Notes: generated by a model from the sequence alone, not told the origin. Positions 1 to 7,795 are shown, numbered from the stretch's first letter. The stretch is DNA of 64,000 nucleotides from Pricia mediterranea (GCF_032248455.1 NZ_JAVTTP010000001.1:434001-498000); one strand, 5' to 3'. Made by a program: numbers and translations.

Positions 1-193
1 TTACCAGGGCGACGATTTGCAAATCGGGTTCAACTCCCGGTTTTTGACCGAAATGTTGACCAATCTCGATTCCGACGAGGTTACCCTTGAGATGAGCCTT
101 CCCAACCGAGCGGGCATTCTCACGCCTTCGGACGGACTCGATGAGGGCGAGCACGTCACGATGCTGGTCATGCCGGTGATGCTGAACGGTTAG
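1..193 (+). CDS. dnaN: DNA polymerase III beta sliding clamp, C-terminal fragment
   Basis: The window opens inside this gene; the frame starts at base 2 and 63 codons remain before TAG at 191-193. The visible part is domain 3 of the ring-shaped processivity clamp, which holds DNA polymerase III on DNA in the cytoplasm. Recognition rests on the family C-terminal pattern: a phenylalanine-asparagine stretch (IGFNSRFL), an LP-N region and the terminal MLVMPVMLNG, which corresponds to the usual VVMPMRL end of clamps. A hairpin terminator follows about 50 bp downstream. The start and domains 1-2 lie outside the window. Confidence 0.9.
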   Translation, partial: YQGDDLQIGFNSRFLTEMLTNLDSDEVTLEMSLPNRAGILTPSDGLDEGEHVTMLVMPVMLNG

Positions 194-547
194 AATGTAA
201 TTTATCGATTAAGGACTCCCCCACGCAAGCGTTTAATCAAAAACCATCCGGACAATTTGGGATGGGTTTTTGCTGTTTTAAATAAGGTTCGGAAAATTTA
301 CTGATTAAATTTGACAAAAAGACGAAAGGAGATAGGAACAAAAATTGCTAAAGGCAAGAGGGGTGTTTTTATCTACTTTAACCCCGCCCGCCCGGCTCGG
401 ATTAGGGGAGCGTTTGTGTTGAGCACCTGCCTTTCTTTTTGTCCTTTCAGCCTGTTCCCCTTGCTCTTTCCATCTTTCTTCCATTTCCGAGCTTTTTCGA
501 TGGCTGGCAACGTCTTAGATTGCCCACAAAATTCGTGGCGGAGCCGT
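194..547. other. intergenic stretch without a supported gene
   Basis: Apart from the dnaN terminator this 354-bp gap holds only one rightward ORF (311-661), which runs into the oppositely oriented DUF4870 gene and encodes a low-complexity Cys/Phe/Pro-rich string with no recognisable family. I see no RNA gene. Confidence 0.5.
241..272 (+). terminator. intrinsic terminator after dnaN
   Basis: AAACCATCC at 241-249 pairs with GGATGGGTTT around 260-269 (one bulged G), followed by a T-rich stretch. Placed correctly to end dnaN transcription. Confidence 0.6.
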
Positions 548-913
548 TTAAGATATAAAGCGGATCGTCATAAAATAACTGGGGGCTTCCCCGTTGCTCG
601 CCCTTACCGCATTAATTACCGGGAGTACAAAGGCGATGATTCCTATAAAAATCAGACTTAATATCCCCAGACCGAACAATAGAATTGCCGGAATACTGAG
701 CACCGCTAGGAGCAGAACGCTCAATTGAAAATTGACGATGGATTTTCCATGCTCGTCCATCCCCTCGATACGGTCTTTCGTGGTCAACCAGATGACCAAG
801 GGCACAATGAGTCCGCCTACGCCGGTGACATACGTCAACAATTGGGAGAGGTGGGTCAATACCAAAAGGGAATTATTCGATTCGAGCGTTCTGTTTTGAT
901 TGATGATTTCCAT
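548..913 (-). CDS. DUF4870 (Tic20-like) small membrane protein
   Basis: A 121-residue integral membrane protein. The sequence has the DUF4870 layout: a short polar N-terminus, a first hydrophobic helix (about 25-43), a polar loop with DEHGKSIVNFQLS, then two long hydrophobic segments (about 65-82 and 85-103) and a short polar tail. The H-G-K-x-x-x-N-F-Q motif in the loop is the family signature. The molecular function of DUF4870 is not established. The gene stands alone, divergent from mnmE. Start ATG at 911-913. Confidence 0.85.
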   Translation of the reverse strand: MEIINQNRTLESNNSLLVLTHLSQLLTYVTGVGGLIVPLVIWLTTKDRIEGMDEHGKSIVNFQLSVLLLAVLSIPAILLFGLGILSLIFIGIIAFVLPVINAVRASNGEAPSYFMTIRFIS

Positions 914-1094
914 TTTTGGACTGTTTTACAAGGTTAATAATTCTTTCCGGATTAGTCTTTGCCGATGAATGACGTTACAATCCCGGAAGTGTTCTATCCA
1001 TAAGACGAGCCAAAGCCGCGATTGTTACAGTCGGACTTAATTGATCTTGTCAATCGGACCATCCTACAGAGGATTCGCGGACGAACATTTTCCC

Positions 1095-1102
1095 TATTTT
1101 TG
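1095..1102 (+). promoter_or_regulatory. -7 box TATTTTTG of mnmE
   Basis: Perfect match to the Bacteroidota -7 consensus TAnnTTTG. It ends only 4 nt before the ATG at 1107, so transcription would begin at or next to the start codon and the mRNA would be leaderless or nearly so. No clear TTG element is seen at -33. Confidence 0.5.
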
Positions 1103-1106
1103 CAGT

Positions 1107-2679
1107 ATGATTCCAAATGATACCATCATCGCACTGGCCACGCCATCGGGAGCGGGCGCGATTGCCATCATCCGCATTTCAGGGAAGGATGCCTTCGCGA
1201 CCGTTGCCTCTCTATTTCGCTCCGTCCACGGCAAAAAACTGCTGGAACAAAGGAGTCACAGCATTCTCTTGGGGCACATCGTCGAAGACGGACAAACCTT
1301 GGATGAAGTATTGGTGTCGCTATTTAAAGGTCCCCATTCCTATACCGGGGAGAATGTAGTTGAAATATCCTGTCACGGATCCCCATATATCCAACAGCAG
1401 ACCATCCAGCTATTTCTTCGGAACGGATGCCGCATGGCGGATGCCGGAGAGTTTACCTTACGCGCCTTCCTCAATGGAAAGATGGATCTCAGCCAGGCCG
1501 AGGCCGTAGCCGATCTTATCGCCAGTGACAACGCGGCTTCGCATCAGGTGGCCATTCAGCAGATGCGTGGCGGTTTTAGCAATGAGATCAAAAACCTACG
1601 GGAAGAACTCCTCAATTTCGCCTCCCTTATCGAACTTGAGCTGGATTTTGCGGAGGAGGATGTCGAGTTTGCCGACCGGGGGCAATTTACCTCCCTTGTT
1701 AAAAAAATCCGAAACGTACTCAAAAAGCTTATCGACTCATTTGCCGTCGGAAACGTTATCAAGAATGGCATTCCTGTGGCCATAGTGGGAGAGCCCAACG
1801 TGGGCAAATCGACCCTGCTCAACGCCCTTTTGAACGAAGAACGCGCCTTGGTTTCCGAAATTGCAGGTACCACGCGCGACACTATCGAAGATGAGATCAG
1901 TATCGGCGGCATCGGCTTTCGCTTTATCGATACCGCCGGGATACGCGACACCGAGGATGTGGTCGAGGGTATGGGCATCAAACGGACCTTTGAAAAGATA
2001 GAAAAATCGCAGGTCACCTTGTACCTGTTCGATGCGGAGGAGGTGATGCGACTCCCAGGGGGACAAACGTCTCAATCGGGACAGGTTGAGACCGCTGCTA
2101 ACTCAGATTCCGACACCGAATTCGACTTGAGACCGGATACGAGGGTAGCATCGGGAGCAGGTTCCACTTCAAGGCCCGGCACCGGTTCGGATGCAGAAGC
2201 AAATACAAGGAGAGGATTGCAAAAATTAATCTTTGAGATCGAAAAAATAAAGCAACGACATCCGCAAAAGCCCCTGATCATTGTAGCCAACAAGGTCGAT
2301 AGGCTTTCGGAGGATAAAATCTCGACCCTGACATCCCATATTTCGGGTGTGGCAGGGGGGGGCGGTCGGCTTTGCCCCCCTGTCCGCCAAAACTGGGGAC
2401 GGCATCGAAGCGCTTCAATCCCAACTGTTGGAATTTGTCAACAGGGGCGCCCTGCGGAACAACGAGACCATCGTCACCAACACCAGACACTACAACTCCC
2501 TCTTAAAAGCCTTGGAAGAGATCGACAAGGTACAGCTCGGCTTGGACGAAGACCTGCCCAGCGACCTCATGGCCATAGACATCCGCGAAGCCCTCTACCA
2601 CCTCGGCGAAATCACCGGCCAAGTCACTAACGACGAGCTGCTGGGGAACATTTTTGCTAATTTTTGCATCGGCAAGTAG
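1107..2679 (+). CDS. mnmE: tRNA modification GTPase MnmE, frame broken at a G8 run
   Basis: MnmE, with MnmG, installs the carboxymethylaminomethyl group on U34 of certain tRNAs. The N-terminal folate-binding domain (TPSGAGAIAIIRISG) is followed by the helical region and GTPase domain: P-loop GEPNVGKS at about residue 228, GTTRDT, DTAG near 275 and NKVD near 395. The start is ATG 1107, which matches the family N-terminus; the upstream in-frame ATG at 1041 adds 22 unrelated residues. The frame breaks at eight Gs (2355-2362). The remainder, SAKTGDG (G5) to the catalytic FCIGK end, continues one base later to TAG 2677-2679. With seven Gs the product would be 523 aa. About 50 residues of Ser/Thr/Gly/Asp-rich sequence are inserted between G3 and G4. 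Either the gene is mutated or the base count is wrong. Confidence 0.93.
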
Positions 2680-2681
2680 AT
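2665..2681 (+). repeat. 17-bp direct repeat, left copy (mnmE 3' end)
   Basis: TGCATCGGCAAGTAGAT, which encodes the last residues CIGK and the stop codon of mnmE. An identical 17-mer lies at 3750-3766. This is the arrangement left by site-specific integration into the 3' end of a gene. Confidence 0.7.
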
Positions 2682-2705
2682 AAGGAGCGATGGGAAAGGG
2701 AATCT

Positions 2706-2999
2706 ATGAGAAAGAATATCGGTAACATCAACGGTGCCGTCTCAGAAGCGAAGCTAATCCCAAAGGTAATATTATGGCCGTCAATGGCCATCTTGGCATT
2801 CTCCATTCCAAGCCTATGCTATTTGGGATTCAAGGTCTCACGGCTGGACACCATCCAGAAAGAATCCTTTGAAGCCGGTAAACTGAAGGTAATCACAAAC
2901 CTCAGAGGATATTTTGACCAAAATCCCGGACTGTACGAATCGTATGGGGTATGGAGGTCGAAAGGCAAAAAGGTGGACACGGCCACGACCAAAAAGTAG
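2706..2999 (+). CDS. small hypothetical membrane protein
   Basis: A 97-residue ORF if started at ATG 2706, which has a purine-rich GGGAAAGGGAATCT just upstream. An upstream start at 2664 would overlap the end of mnmE and looks unlikely. One hydrophobic segment (about residues 18-42, IPKVILWPSMAILAFSIPS) is followed by a charged C-terminus ending in Lys/Thr. I do not recognise the family. It is the first gene inside the putative mnmE-linked island and precedes parDE. It may be a cargo gene or a non-coding ORF. Confidence 0.35.
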   Translation: MRKNIGNINGAVSEAKLIPKVILWPSMAILAFSIPSLCYLGFKVSRLDTIQKESFEAGKLKVITNLRGYFDQNPGLYESYGVWRSKGKKVDTATTKK

Positions 3000-3075
3000 G
3001 GTGCGCCCTATGGAATGTCCATATTTGTTGAATATGGATAAATATTGTAATTTTATTTATCTAAAGAAAAAGAAA

Positions 3076-3303
3076 ATGAATATAAGTTTCACAAAAACAC
3101 AGGAAGAGTATATCTCGAAACAGGTTAAATCTGGAGAGTACCAGAACAATAGCGAGGTCATAAGAGATGCGCTTCGACTGCATCAAATTTATCGAGAAAA
3201 AGTGATTGCAGACCTAAGGGCTGAGATTGAAAAAGGATGGAATGGTCCTGACAGTGATATTTCAGTTGACGATATCATTGCTTCTAGGAAACAGGTGCAA
3301 TGA
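3076..3303 (+). CDS. parD: ParD-family antitoxin
   Basis: A 75-residue protein of the type II ParD/CopG group. The N-terminal ribbon-helix-helix (MNISFTKTQEEYISKQVKSG, with the SEVIRDALRL helix after it) binds operator DNA as a dimer. The acidic C-terminal half normally wraps the ParE toxin. The start at ATG 3076 follows an A-rich purine stretch and gives the canonical N-terminus. The longer in-frame ORF from 2914 carries unrelated sequence. Stop TGA 3301-3303 overlaps the parE start by 4 bp, the usual translational coupling. The operon is probably autorepressed through the AT-rich region just upstream. Confidence 0.88.
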   Translation: MNISFTKTQEEYISKQVKSGEYQNNSEVIRDALRLHQIYREKVIADLRAEIEKGWNGPDSDISVDDIIASRKQVQ

Positions 3304-3593
3304 ATCGCTACGTTCTTGCCGAAGCAGCCAAAAATGACCTTCAAGAAATCTATGATTTTGGAATATATAAATTTGGTCATTCACAAGCCACAAGATATTT
3401 AGAGGGCTTGCGAGGGCATTTTGAGGCATTGACCAAAAATCCGGACATCGGCAAACAAAGAGATGAAATAAAAGTTGGATTGTATAGCCTTCCCCATGTA
3501 TCCCATATCATTTTTTACCGAATTTTAACCAACCGCATTCGTATTGTCAGGATTTTGCATGGTCGAAGTGATATTCCAAAACATCTCAAATGA
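3300..3593 (+). CDS. parE: ParE-family toxin (RelE/ParE superfamily)
   Basis: A 97-residue toxin with the ParE fold signature: an N-terminal LAEAAKNDLQEIYDFG helix pair, the conserved central segment LTKNPDIGKQRDEIKVGLYSLPH, then the HIIFYRI strand and the final IRIVRILHGRSDIPKHL, where the RILHGR/D pattern is diagnostic. ParE proteins usually poison DNA gyrase, and the antitoxin neutralises them. The start overlaps parD and the stop overlaps the next ORF (ATGA at 3590). Length is normal for the family and no residue is obviously missing. Confidence 0.88.
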   Translation: MNRYVLAEAAKNDLQEIYDFGIYKFGHSQATRYLEGLRGHFEALTKNPDIGKQRDEIKVGLYSLPHVSHIIFYRILTNRIRIVRILHGRSDIPKHLK

Positions 3594-3880
3594 AAAAAGC
3601 TATTTCACATAAACAATATATTAAAGCAAATCTTCGATTGGAAGAATTGATACATATTGTTGATAAATTTGCACCTCGTTTTCGGCGTTTGTCTCCCATT
3701 TGTGTCTCGAAGCCTCAAAATCCCCGTGAAATAAGGAATCGTCATTTCCTGCATCGGCAAGTAGATTCCCATTTTATTATAGGATTCCCTTTAGGTCAGG
3801 GTGTTCAAATGTATTTGTTCCCCCAGCTACCGCGTAAAATCCTTAATGGCCCGGACCCGAAATTCTCGAAAAGTACCTGA
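3590..3880 (+). pseudogene. truncated HigA-like antitoxin N-terminus, run-on ORF
   Basis: The ORF starts at an ATGA overlap with parE. Its first 25 or so residues (MKKAISHKQYIKANLRLEEL) resemble the N-terminal helix of Bacteroidota HigA/Xre antitoxins, with their [ST]-x-x-x-Y-x-x-A-x-x-R-[LIV]-E-E-L pattern. After about codon 28 the sequence becomes Arg/Pro-rich and unrelated, passes through the right 17-bp att-like repeat at 3750-3766, and ends inside the converging TIR gene. No helix-turn-helix is present. I infer a gene truncated at the island boundary. The family assignment of the N-terminus is tentative. Confidence 0.45.
3750..3766 (+). repeat. 17-bp direct repeat, right copy
   Basis: Identical to 2665-2681 (TGCATCGGCAAGTAGAT). 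In the mnmE reading it would still encode C-I-G-K-stop, so it could have served as the restored or displaced end of mnmE in an integration event. Confidence 0.7.
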
Positions 3881-6088
3881 GCTATTATAATGATACGAGT
3901 CATTACCATCACTGAATCTTAGAAGCCGAGCTTGGTAATCATCAAATGGCGTCGCACTCCAATATAATTCATCGGCAAATCCGCCCTTATTGTCCGCTCC
4001 TTGTCCAATTGTGTTGTACATAAGCCGTAATTCATCCATAGTAGGTACCCGCCATCCTTCCCCTAAATGCTCGTGAATATTCATGGCTTCGTTCCAGGTC
4101 ATGGGCCCTAGATCATCCGTATATGCGATTTTCCCCTTTTCATTTGCTGCGTCAATGGCAAAAATAATTCCGTTCTTATATATATCTCCAACACCTAGTT
4201 CCAAGATAGCCCCTGCCTGATTCTCTGTATCACTTTCAGCATTGACAACAGGATCGGAGCCTACCTCGGCTTGTTCAATGTCCACTATGGTATTCGATTG
4301 TTTTTGCGAATCTCCTGTAAATAGATAAATGAATATTCCACCTAATACGACGGCCGCGACCAAAAATCCAGCATGGACTCTTCTTTTGCTGGTTGTGTTT
4401 ATGTTCTTTTTCGCTTCTTTGTAATATTGATCGATCGCTTTAGCGTATTTCACTTGATAATCTTGTGCTGCTGAACGATTTTTCTTCAGGACTCGTTTCA
4501 GCGCTGCAAGTATTTCCGTCAGTCTTTTTTTCAATTCATTCTGCCTTTGAGCTACTATCGTTTCGAAGCGTTTTTTCCGCTCTACTTCCACTTTGTCCTT
4601 CACTTCCTTGACGTCTCGCGCTTCCTCTTGAACTGCTCTTTTGGCTTCGATCGCCTTAGCGTACTTTACTTGATAATCTTGTACTACCGAACGATTTTTC
4701 TTAAGGACTCTTTTCAGCGCTGCAAGTAATTCCGCCAATTTTCTTTTCAGTTCCGTCTGCTTTTGAGCCATTGTTGTTTCGAAGCGTCTTTTCTGCTCCC
4801 CTGCCGATTTTGCTTTCGTTTCTTCATCGGTCTGCCTTTCCTTTTGAACCGCTCTTTTGGCCTCGACCATCTTTGTGGTTTTAAATCGATAGTTATATCT
4901 TGCTAGTCCACTTTTTTTTGCAATTATTCTCTGCGCAGCAACTATTTCCGACAATTCTTTTTCCCGTTCCGTACCTCTTTGGGGTTTTGTTTGTTTGTCG
5001 CCTTTTTTTTGTTCTACCGTCACTCTGGCTTTCACTTCTTTATCGCCCTGTCCTTCTTTTTGAACTTCTCTTTTTGGCTCGACCGTTTTCGCGGTTTTAA
5101 ATTGATAGTTATATCTCGCAAGACCATTTTTTTTCGTGGTCCTTGGCCGTGCCGTGACTATTTTCTCCAGTTCTTTTTCCTGTTCCGTCTCGCTTTGGAA
5201 TCTTGTTGTTTCACCACGTCCCTTCCCCTCTTCTGCCACCTTGGCTTTCGCTTCTTCATGGCCCGGACTTTCTTTTTGAACTACATTCTTGTCCTCAAAC
5301 TCTTCGTCAATTTTTCTATCTTTCTTCGATTTTTCCCTAAGACGTTTCTCTTTTTCAATTCTTTTTTGGATTTCGGCTTTCTGCCTTAGCCTTTTCTCCT
5401 TTCTAATTACTTCTTTGGCTTCAGCCTCTTCGCTAAGTTTATTCTTTTCTTCGACCCTTTTTTTTGCTTCAGCTTCTTGTTCACGTTTTCCCTCCCACTC
5501 GGCTTTGTTTTTGGCTTCTCTTTCGCCAAAGAAATCAATCGTAATTTGCTCTTCTTTCTTTGTATTCCGAATTTTCTTCCCAGCTTTATTTGCCGGTTCT
5601 TCTACGGCGCTCTTTCTGGTAGAAGAAGCGAGTAGCCCTCTAAGATAATAGGAGACCTGCGTAAAAGTTTTGTGGGTTGGATGCCAGTCGCCTATTTGAT
5701 TTTCATCTTTGTGGAAGACTTGTAGTTCCTTAAAATTAAAGGTATAGTCGTCGAAGGTAAATTCAGCGTCCCAAGGGCAATCATCGAGAATTATAGGTAT
5801 AATGACAGCTTTACCGTCTTTATAGCAATCTATGACCATTTTGAATTCATCTTGCCTGATAAATTCAGAACACATAAATGTATTGCTCACTAAAAACAGG
5901 AATACGTCCGTATGGTCTAATCGTGATACATTCCTTGGCTTCCATGGCTGCCCACGGTTAATGGCATCATCACTCCAGATAGATATATTGAAATCCTTTT
6001 CCAAGGGTTGTAAGTGAAGTAAAAGATACTGAAGTATATCCTTATCTTGGCTTGCATAAATCGCAAAGATATTTTTCGTTGAGTCCAT
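3827..6088 (-). CDS. TIR domain - 72-aa repeats - TM - DUF1566 protein
   Basis: A 753-residue protein. Residues 1-150 form a bacterial TIR domain (FAIYASQDKD, ISIWSDDAINRGQPW, DVFLFLVSNTFMCSEF, VIIPIILDDCPW). E81 in RQDEF sits where the catalytic glutamate of NAD-cleaving TIRs lies. Residues 160-270 are a highly charged Glu/Lys/Arg coiled-coil region. Residues 270-557 are four repeats of exactly 72 residues. One transmembrane helix follows at about 571-590. The C-terminal ~120 residues are a DUF1566-type (Lcl-like) domain with GWRVPTMDELRLMY and YWSATPF. The predicted topology is a cytoplasmic TIR and an exterior DUF1566. Bacterial TIR proteins often act in antiphage defence; here the role is inferred only. 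It is a lone leftward gene between toxin-antitoxin debris. Confidence 0.85.
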   Translation of the reverse strand: MDSTKNIFAIYASQDKDILQYLLLHLQPLEKDFNISIWSDDAINRGQPWKPRNVSRLDHTDVFLFLVSNTFMCSEFIRQDEFKMVIDCYKDGKAVIIPIILDDCPWDAEFTFDDYTFNFKELQVFHKDENQIGDWHPTHKTFTQVSYYLRGLLASSTRKSAVEEPANKAGKKIRNTKKEEQITIDFFGEREAKNKAEWEGKREQEAEAKKRVEEKNKLSEEAEAKEVIRKEKRLRQKAEIQKRIEKEKRLREKSKKDRKIDEEFEDKNVVQKESPGHEEAKAKVAEEGKGRGETTRFQSETEQEKELEKIVTARPRTTKKNGLARYNYQFKTAKTVEPKREVQKEGQGDKEVKARVTVEQKKGDKQTKPQRGTEREKELSEIVAAQRIIAKKSGLARYNYRFKTTKMVEAKRAVQKERQTDEETKAKSAGEQKRRFETTMAQKQTELKRKLAELLAALKRVLKKNRSVVQDYQVKYAKAIEAKRAVQEEARDVKEVKDKVEVERKKRFETIVAQRQNELKKRLTEILAALKRVLKKNRSAAQDYQVKYAKAIDQYYKEAKKNINTTSKRRVHAGFLVAAVVLGGIFIYLFTGDSQKQSNTIVDIEQAEVGSDPVVNAESDTENQAGAILELGVGDIYKNGIIFAIDAANEKGKIAYTDDLGPMTWNEAMNIHEHLGEGWRVPTMDELRLMYNTIGQGADNKGGFADELYWSATPFDDYQARLLRFSDGNDSYHYNSSGTFREFRVRAIKDFTR
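4418..5281 (-). repeat. four tandem 216-bp repeats inside the TIR gene
   Basis: Units on the minus strand are 5281-5066, 5065-4850, 4849-4634 and 4633-4418, each encoding 72 residues that begin VQ[KE]E and end near [KR][AE]. Units 3 and 4 are the closest pair (both contain LAALKRVLKKNRS and DYQVKYAKAI). Units 1 and 2 share GLARYNY[QR]FKT. All units are in frame and equal in length, which points to recent amplification under selection for length. Confidence 0.85.
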
Positions 6089-6350
6089 TTAAAAAAAAGT
6101 AACTGTAAGTAAAATCTTAGGATGAATTAAAGCTAAAAACTACTTAAAGTCCTTCATTTGAACAATTCCCCTAATCGTTTTAAAAATAGATAATAATATT
6201 ATAAAAAGAGGTATTAATCAGTCCTAATAAAAATACCGGATAATTTTGATCTAATACAATACTGCCAGATTTTGTTGTCATCGACACGGACAAGCTACTT
6301 TCGGAACCAATGATGTGCCTAAAAACGTTGGAGGTCCGTATTCACAAACT
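6089..6350. other. AT-rich upstream region of the TIR gene
   Basis: No gene is supported here. The segment is richer in A and T than its surroundings and contains many stops in all frames. It should hold the TIR gene promoter; TACTTTTT close to the start (reverse strand) is the nearest -7-like string. Confidence 0.4.
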
Positions 6351-6534
6351 GGAAAGGGACGCCGAACTGCAGAAATCAGAAAATCTCGAATGGACGAACT
6401 TGGTTTGAACCAAAAGCAGTTGTCCGAACCTTCAAGTACCGTGATTCGAGAATAGTGAATTTTTAAATGGCAAGAGGGAACCCTCCACCAAGGTAGCTCG
6501 GGATATTAATTTGATACTTGATCTGAGCCTCTAA
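6351..6534 (+). pseudogene. HigA/Xre-type antitoxin remnant (HTH end)
   Basis: Rightward fragments in two frames spell the C-terminal helix-turn-helix of a HigA-type antitoxin. MDELGLNQKQLSE starts at 6390. Then, after a shift, SEFLNGKREPSTKVARDIN and LILDLSL end at TAA 6532-6534. The segment between (the LLGIS-type turn) is damaged, and one missing base near 6453 would join SRI to SEFLNG. No start codon or N-terminal domain is attached. A similar N-terminal piece lies at 3590, on the other side of the TIR gene. Not functional as it stands. Confidence 0.7.
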
Positions 6535-6607
6535 TGTTTTGGCTGTGTAAACCCGGGTCAGGTCTTGATCGACGAATAGAATTGTTTTTACCTAGTATCT
6601 GCCGTCT

Positions 6608-7795
6608 CTATTTTCCTCCAAAAAATTTCCGAGACACTGCACCGAAAACCTTTTTTACTGGAATAAAAAGTCTTTTGGGATAGGGACCTAAATCCGACAG
6701 GGCGAAGGTTGCGAATACATTGGGGTTGATATAGGGTCGCAAATATTCCGAAAACGAATATTTCTCCTGCCGTAAGAACTGAAAGTTGTGGGTAATATCC
6801 GAGATGATCTCGATCCAATACACGCCTTTTTTGTAATCGGACTGTTTTGGGAGCTCGCCTTCGACGATGTGTCGGTATTGTAAATAGGGAAAGTTGATGC
6901 CGCAGGCTACGGCAAGGCTGGTCGAAAGGTTGTGGCGCCCGTTTACTTCGATAAGTTTGTAGATGCCGGTCCGGTCATCCTTCTTGAATTCGGTACAGGC
7001 ATAACCGCTGAAGCCCATCGATTTCAGAATATTCCGGCCAGGTTCGATGACCTCGGGTATGTCCTTGCTCAGCACGACCCGTGGCGAGCCCCACCAAGGC
7101 GGTGCGTTCCTGATATGTTGGGCGGTAAACTCCACGAGGGGTTCACCTTCCCAAAAGTAGGCGTTGTAGTTGACGACGTTGATATCGTCCCCAGGGATAA
7201 TTTCCTGGAGCATCACCTCGAGTCCCGCTTCGGCGGACTGCTGATAGACTGAAATCAGCTCTTCCTCATTCTCGACCGGGAACATCTTTCGTTTAAAATG
7301 ATCGAAGAACAAATGGCTCTGACTGGGCTTGACCAAGCAGGGGAAGTCAATACCCTTGGCGTACTCCACCACGTCTTCCAAACAGGTCGGGGTGATGGTC
7401 TTGGGCGCCGGAATACCGTTTTTGTCCGCAATTTCGTAAGTGTATTTCTTTTCAATGAATCGCTGTACGATATCCATATCTGGGACAGGCACATCGAAAT
7501 GCGTTTCCAATAGCTCTTTATTGTTGGCAACGGCCACCAAGGCTTCGTCGGATGCCGGAAATAAAATCCCGTCCCCAAACTCTTGGGCACTTTTCAAAAG
7601 CAACTCAACAAATTCCTTTTCATGGGTTTCGGGATGCGGCGATTTCACCCCATGGGTGACGTATTTGGATAGATAGGCCACATCTTCATCTTTGTAATAC
7701 ATGACCACGATGGGTATTCCCATCACACCGAGGGCACGGACGACTCCAAGAGCCGGCTGCTGTCCGGATAGTACGTAAGCTAACTTCATATCCAA
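6608..7795 (-). CDS. ATP-grasp ligase-like protein
   Basis: A 395-residue soluble protein with the ATP-grasp architecture: an N-terminal pre-grasp Rossmann-like part (KLAYVLSGQQPALGVVRALG), an ATP-binding part (FPCLVKPSQSHLFF, then VMLQEIIPGDDINVVNY) and a C-terminal metal and phosphate region with EVNGRHNLSTSLAVACGINF, where E and N are the Mg-binding pair. These enzymes join a carboxylate to an amine or thiol through an acyl phosphate. The substrate is unknown; the nearest recognisable relatives are D-aspartate ligase/carbamoyl-phosphate-synthase-like grasp enzymes. MDMK or the second Met two codons later could be the start. Stands alone. Confidence 0.82.
   Translation of the reverse strand: MDMKLAYVLSGQQPALGVVRALGVMGIPIVVMYYKDEDVAYLSKYVTHGVKSPHPETHEKEFVELLLKSAQEFGDGILFPASDEALVAVANNKELLETHFDVPVPDMDIVQRFIEKKYTYEIADKNGIPAPKTITPTCLEDVVEYAKGIDFPCLVKPSQSHLFFDHFKRKMFPVENEEELISVYQQSAEAGLEVMLQEIIPGDDINVVNYNAYFWEGEPLVEFTAQHIRNAPPWWGSPRVVLSKDIPEVIEPGRNILKSMGFSGYACTEFKKDDRTGIYKLIEVNGRHNLSTSLAVACGINFPYLQYRHIVEGELPKQSDYKKGVYWIEIISDITHNFQFLRQEKYSFSEYLRPYINPNVFATFALSDLGPYPKRLFIPVKKVFGAVSRKFFGGK

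Larger units (their letters stand above)
2665..3766. mobile_element. putative mini-island at the mnmE 3' end (att-like direct repeats around a ParDE module)
   Basis: A 1.1-kb segment bounded by identical 17-bp repeats of the mnmE terminus. It holds a small unidentified membrane ORF, parD, parE and the N-terminal remnant of a third toxin-antitoxin-type gene. The 3' end of mnmE (trmE/thdF) is a known attachment site for integrative elements such as Salmonella genomic island 1. No integrase remains, so this is inferred to be a decayed or passenger-only island. The neighbouring TIR gene lies outside the right repeat. Confidence 0.45.

Noticed and set aside
311-661. Rightward 116-codon ORF after dnaN
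   Set aside because: Low-complexity Pro/Cys/Phe content, no family, and it overlaps the 3' half of the well-supported DUF4870 gene on the other strand.
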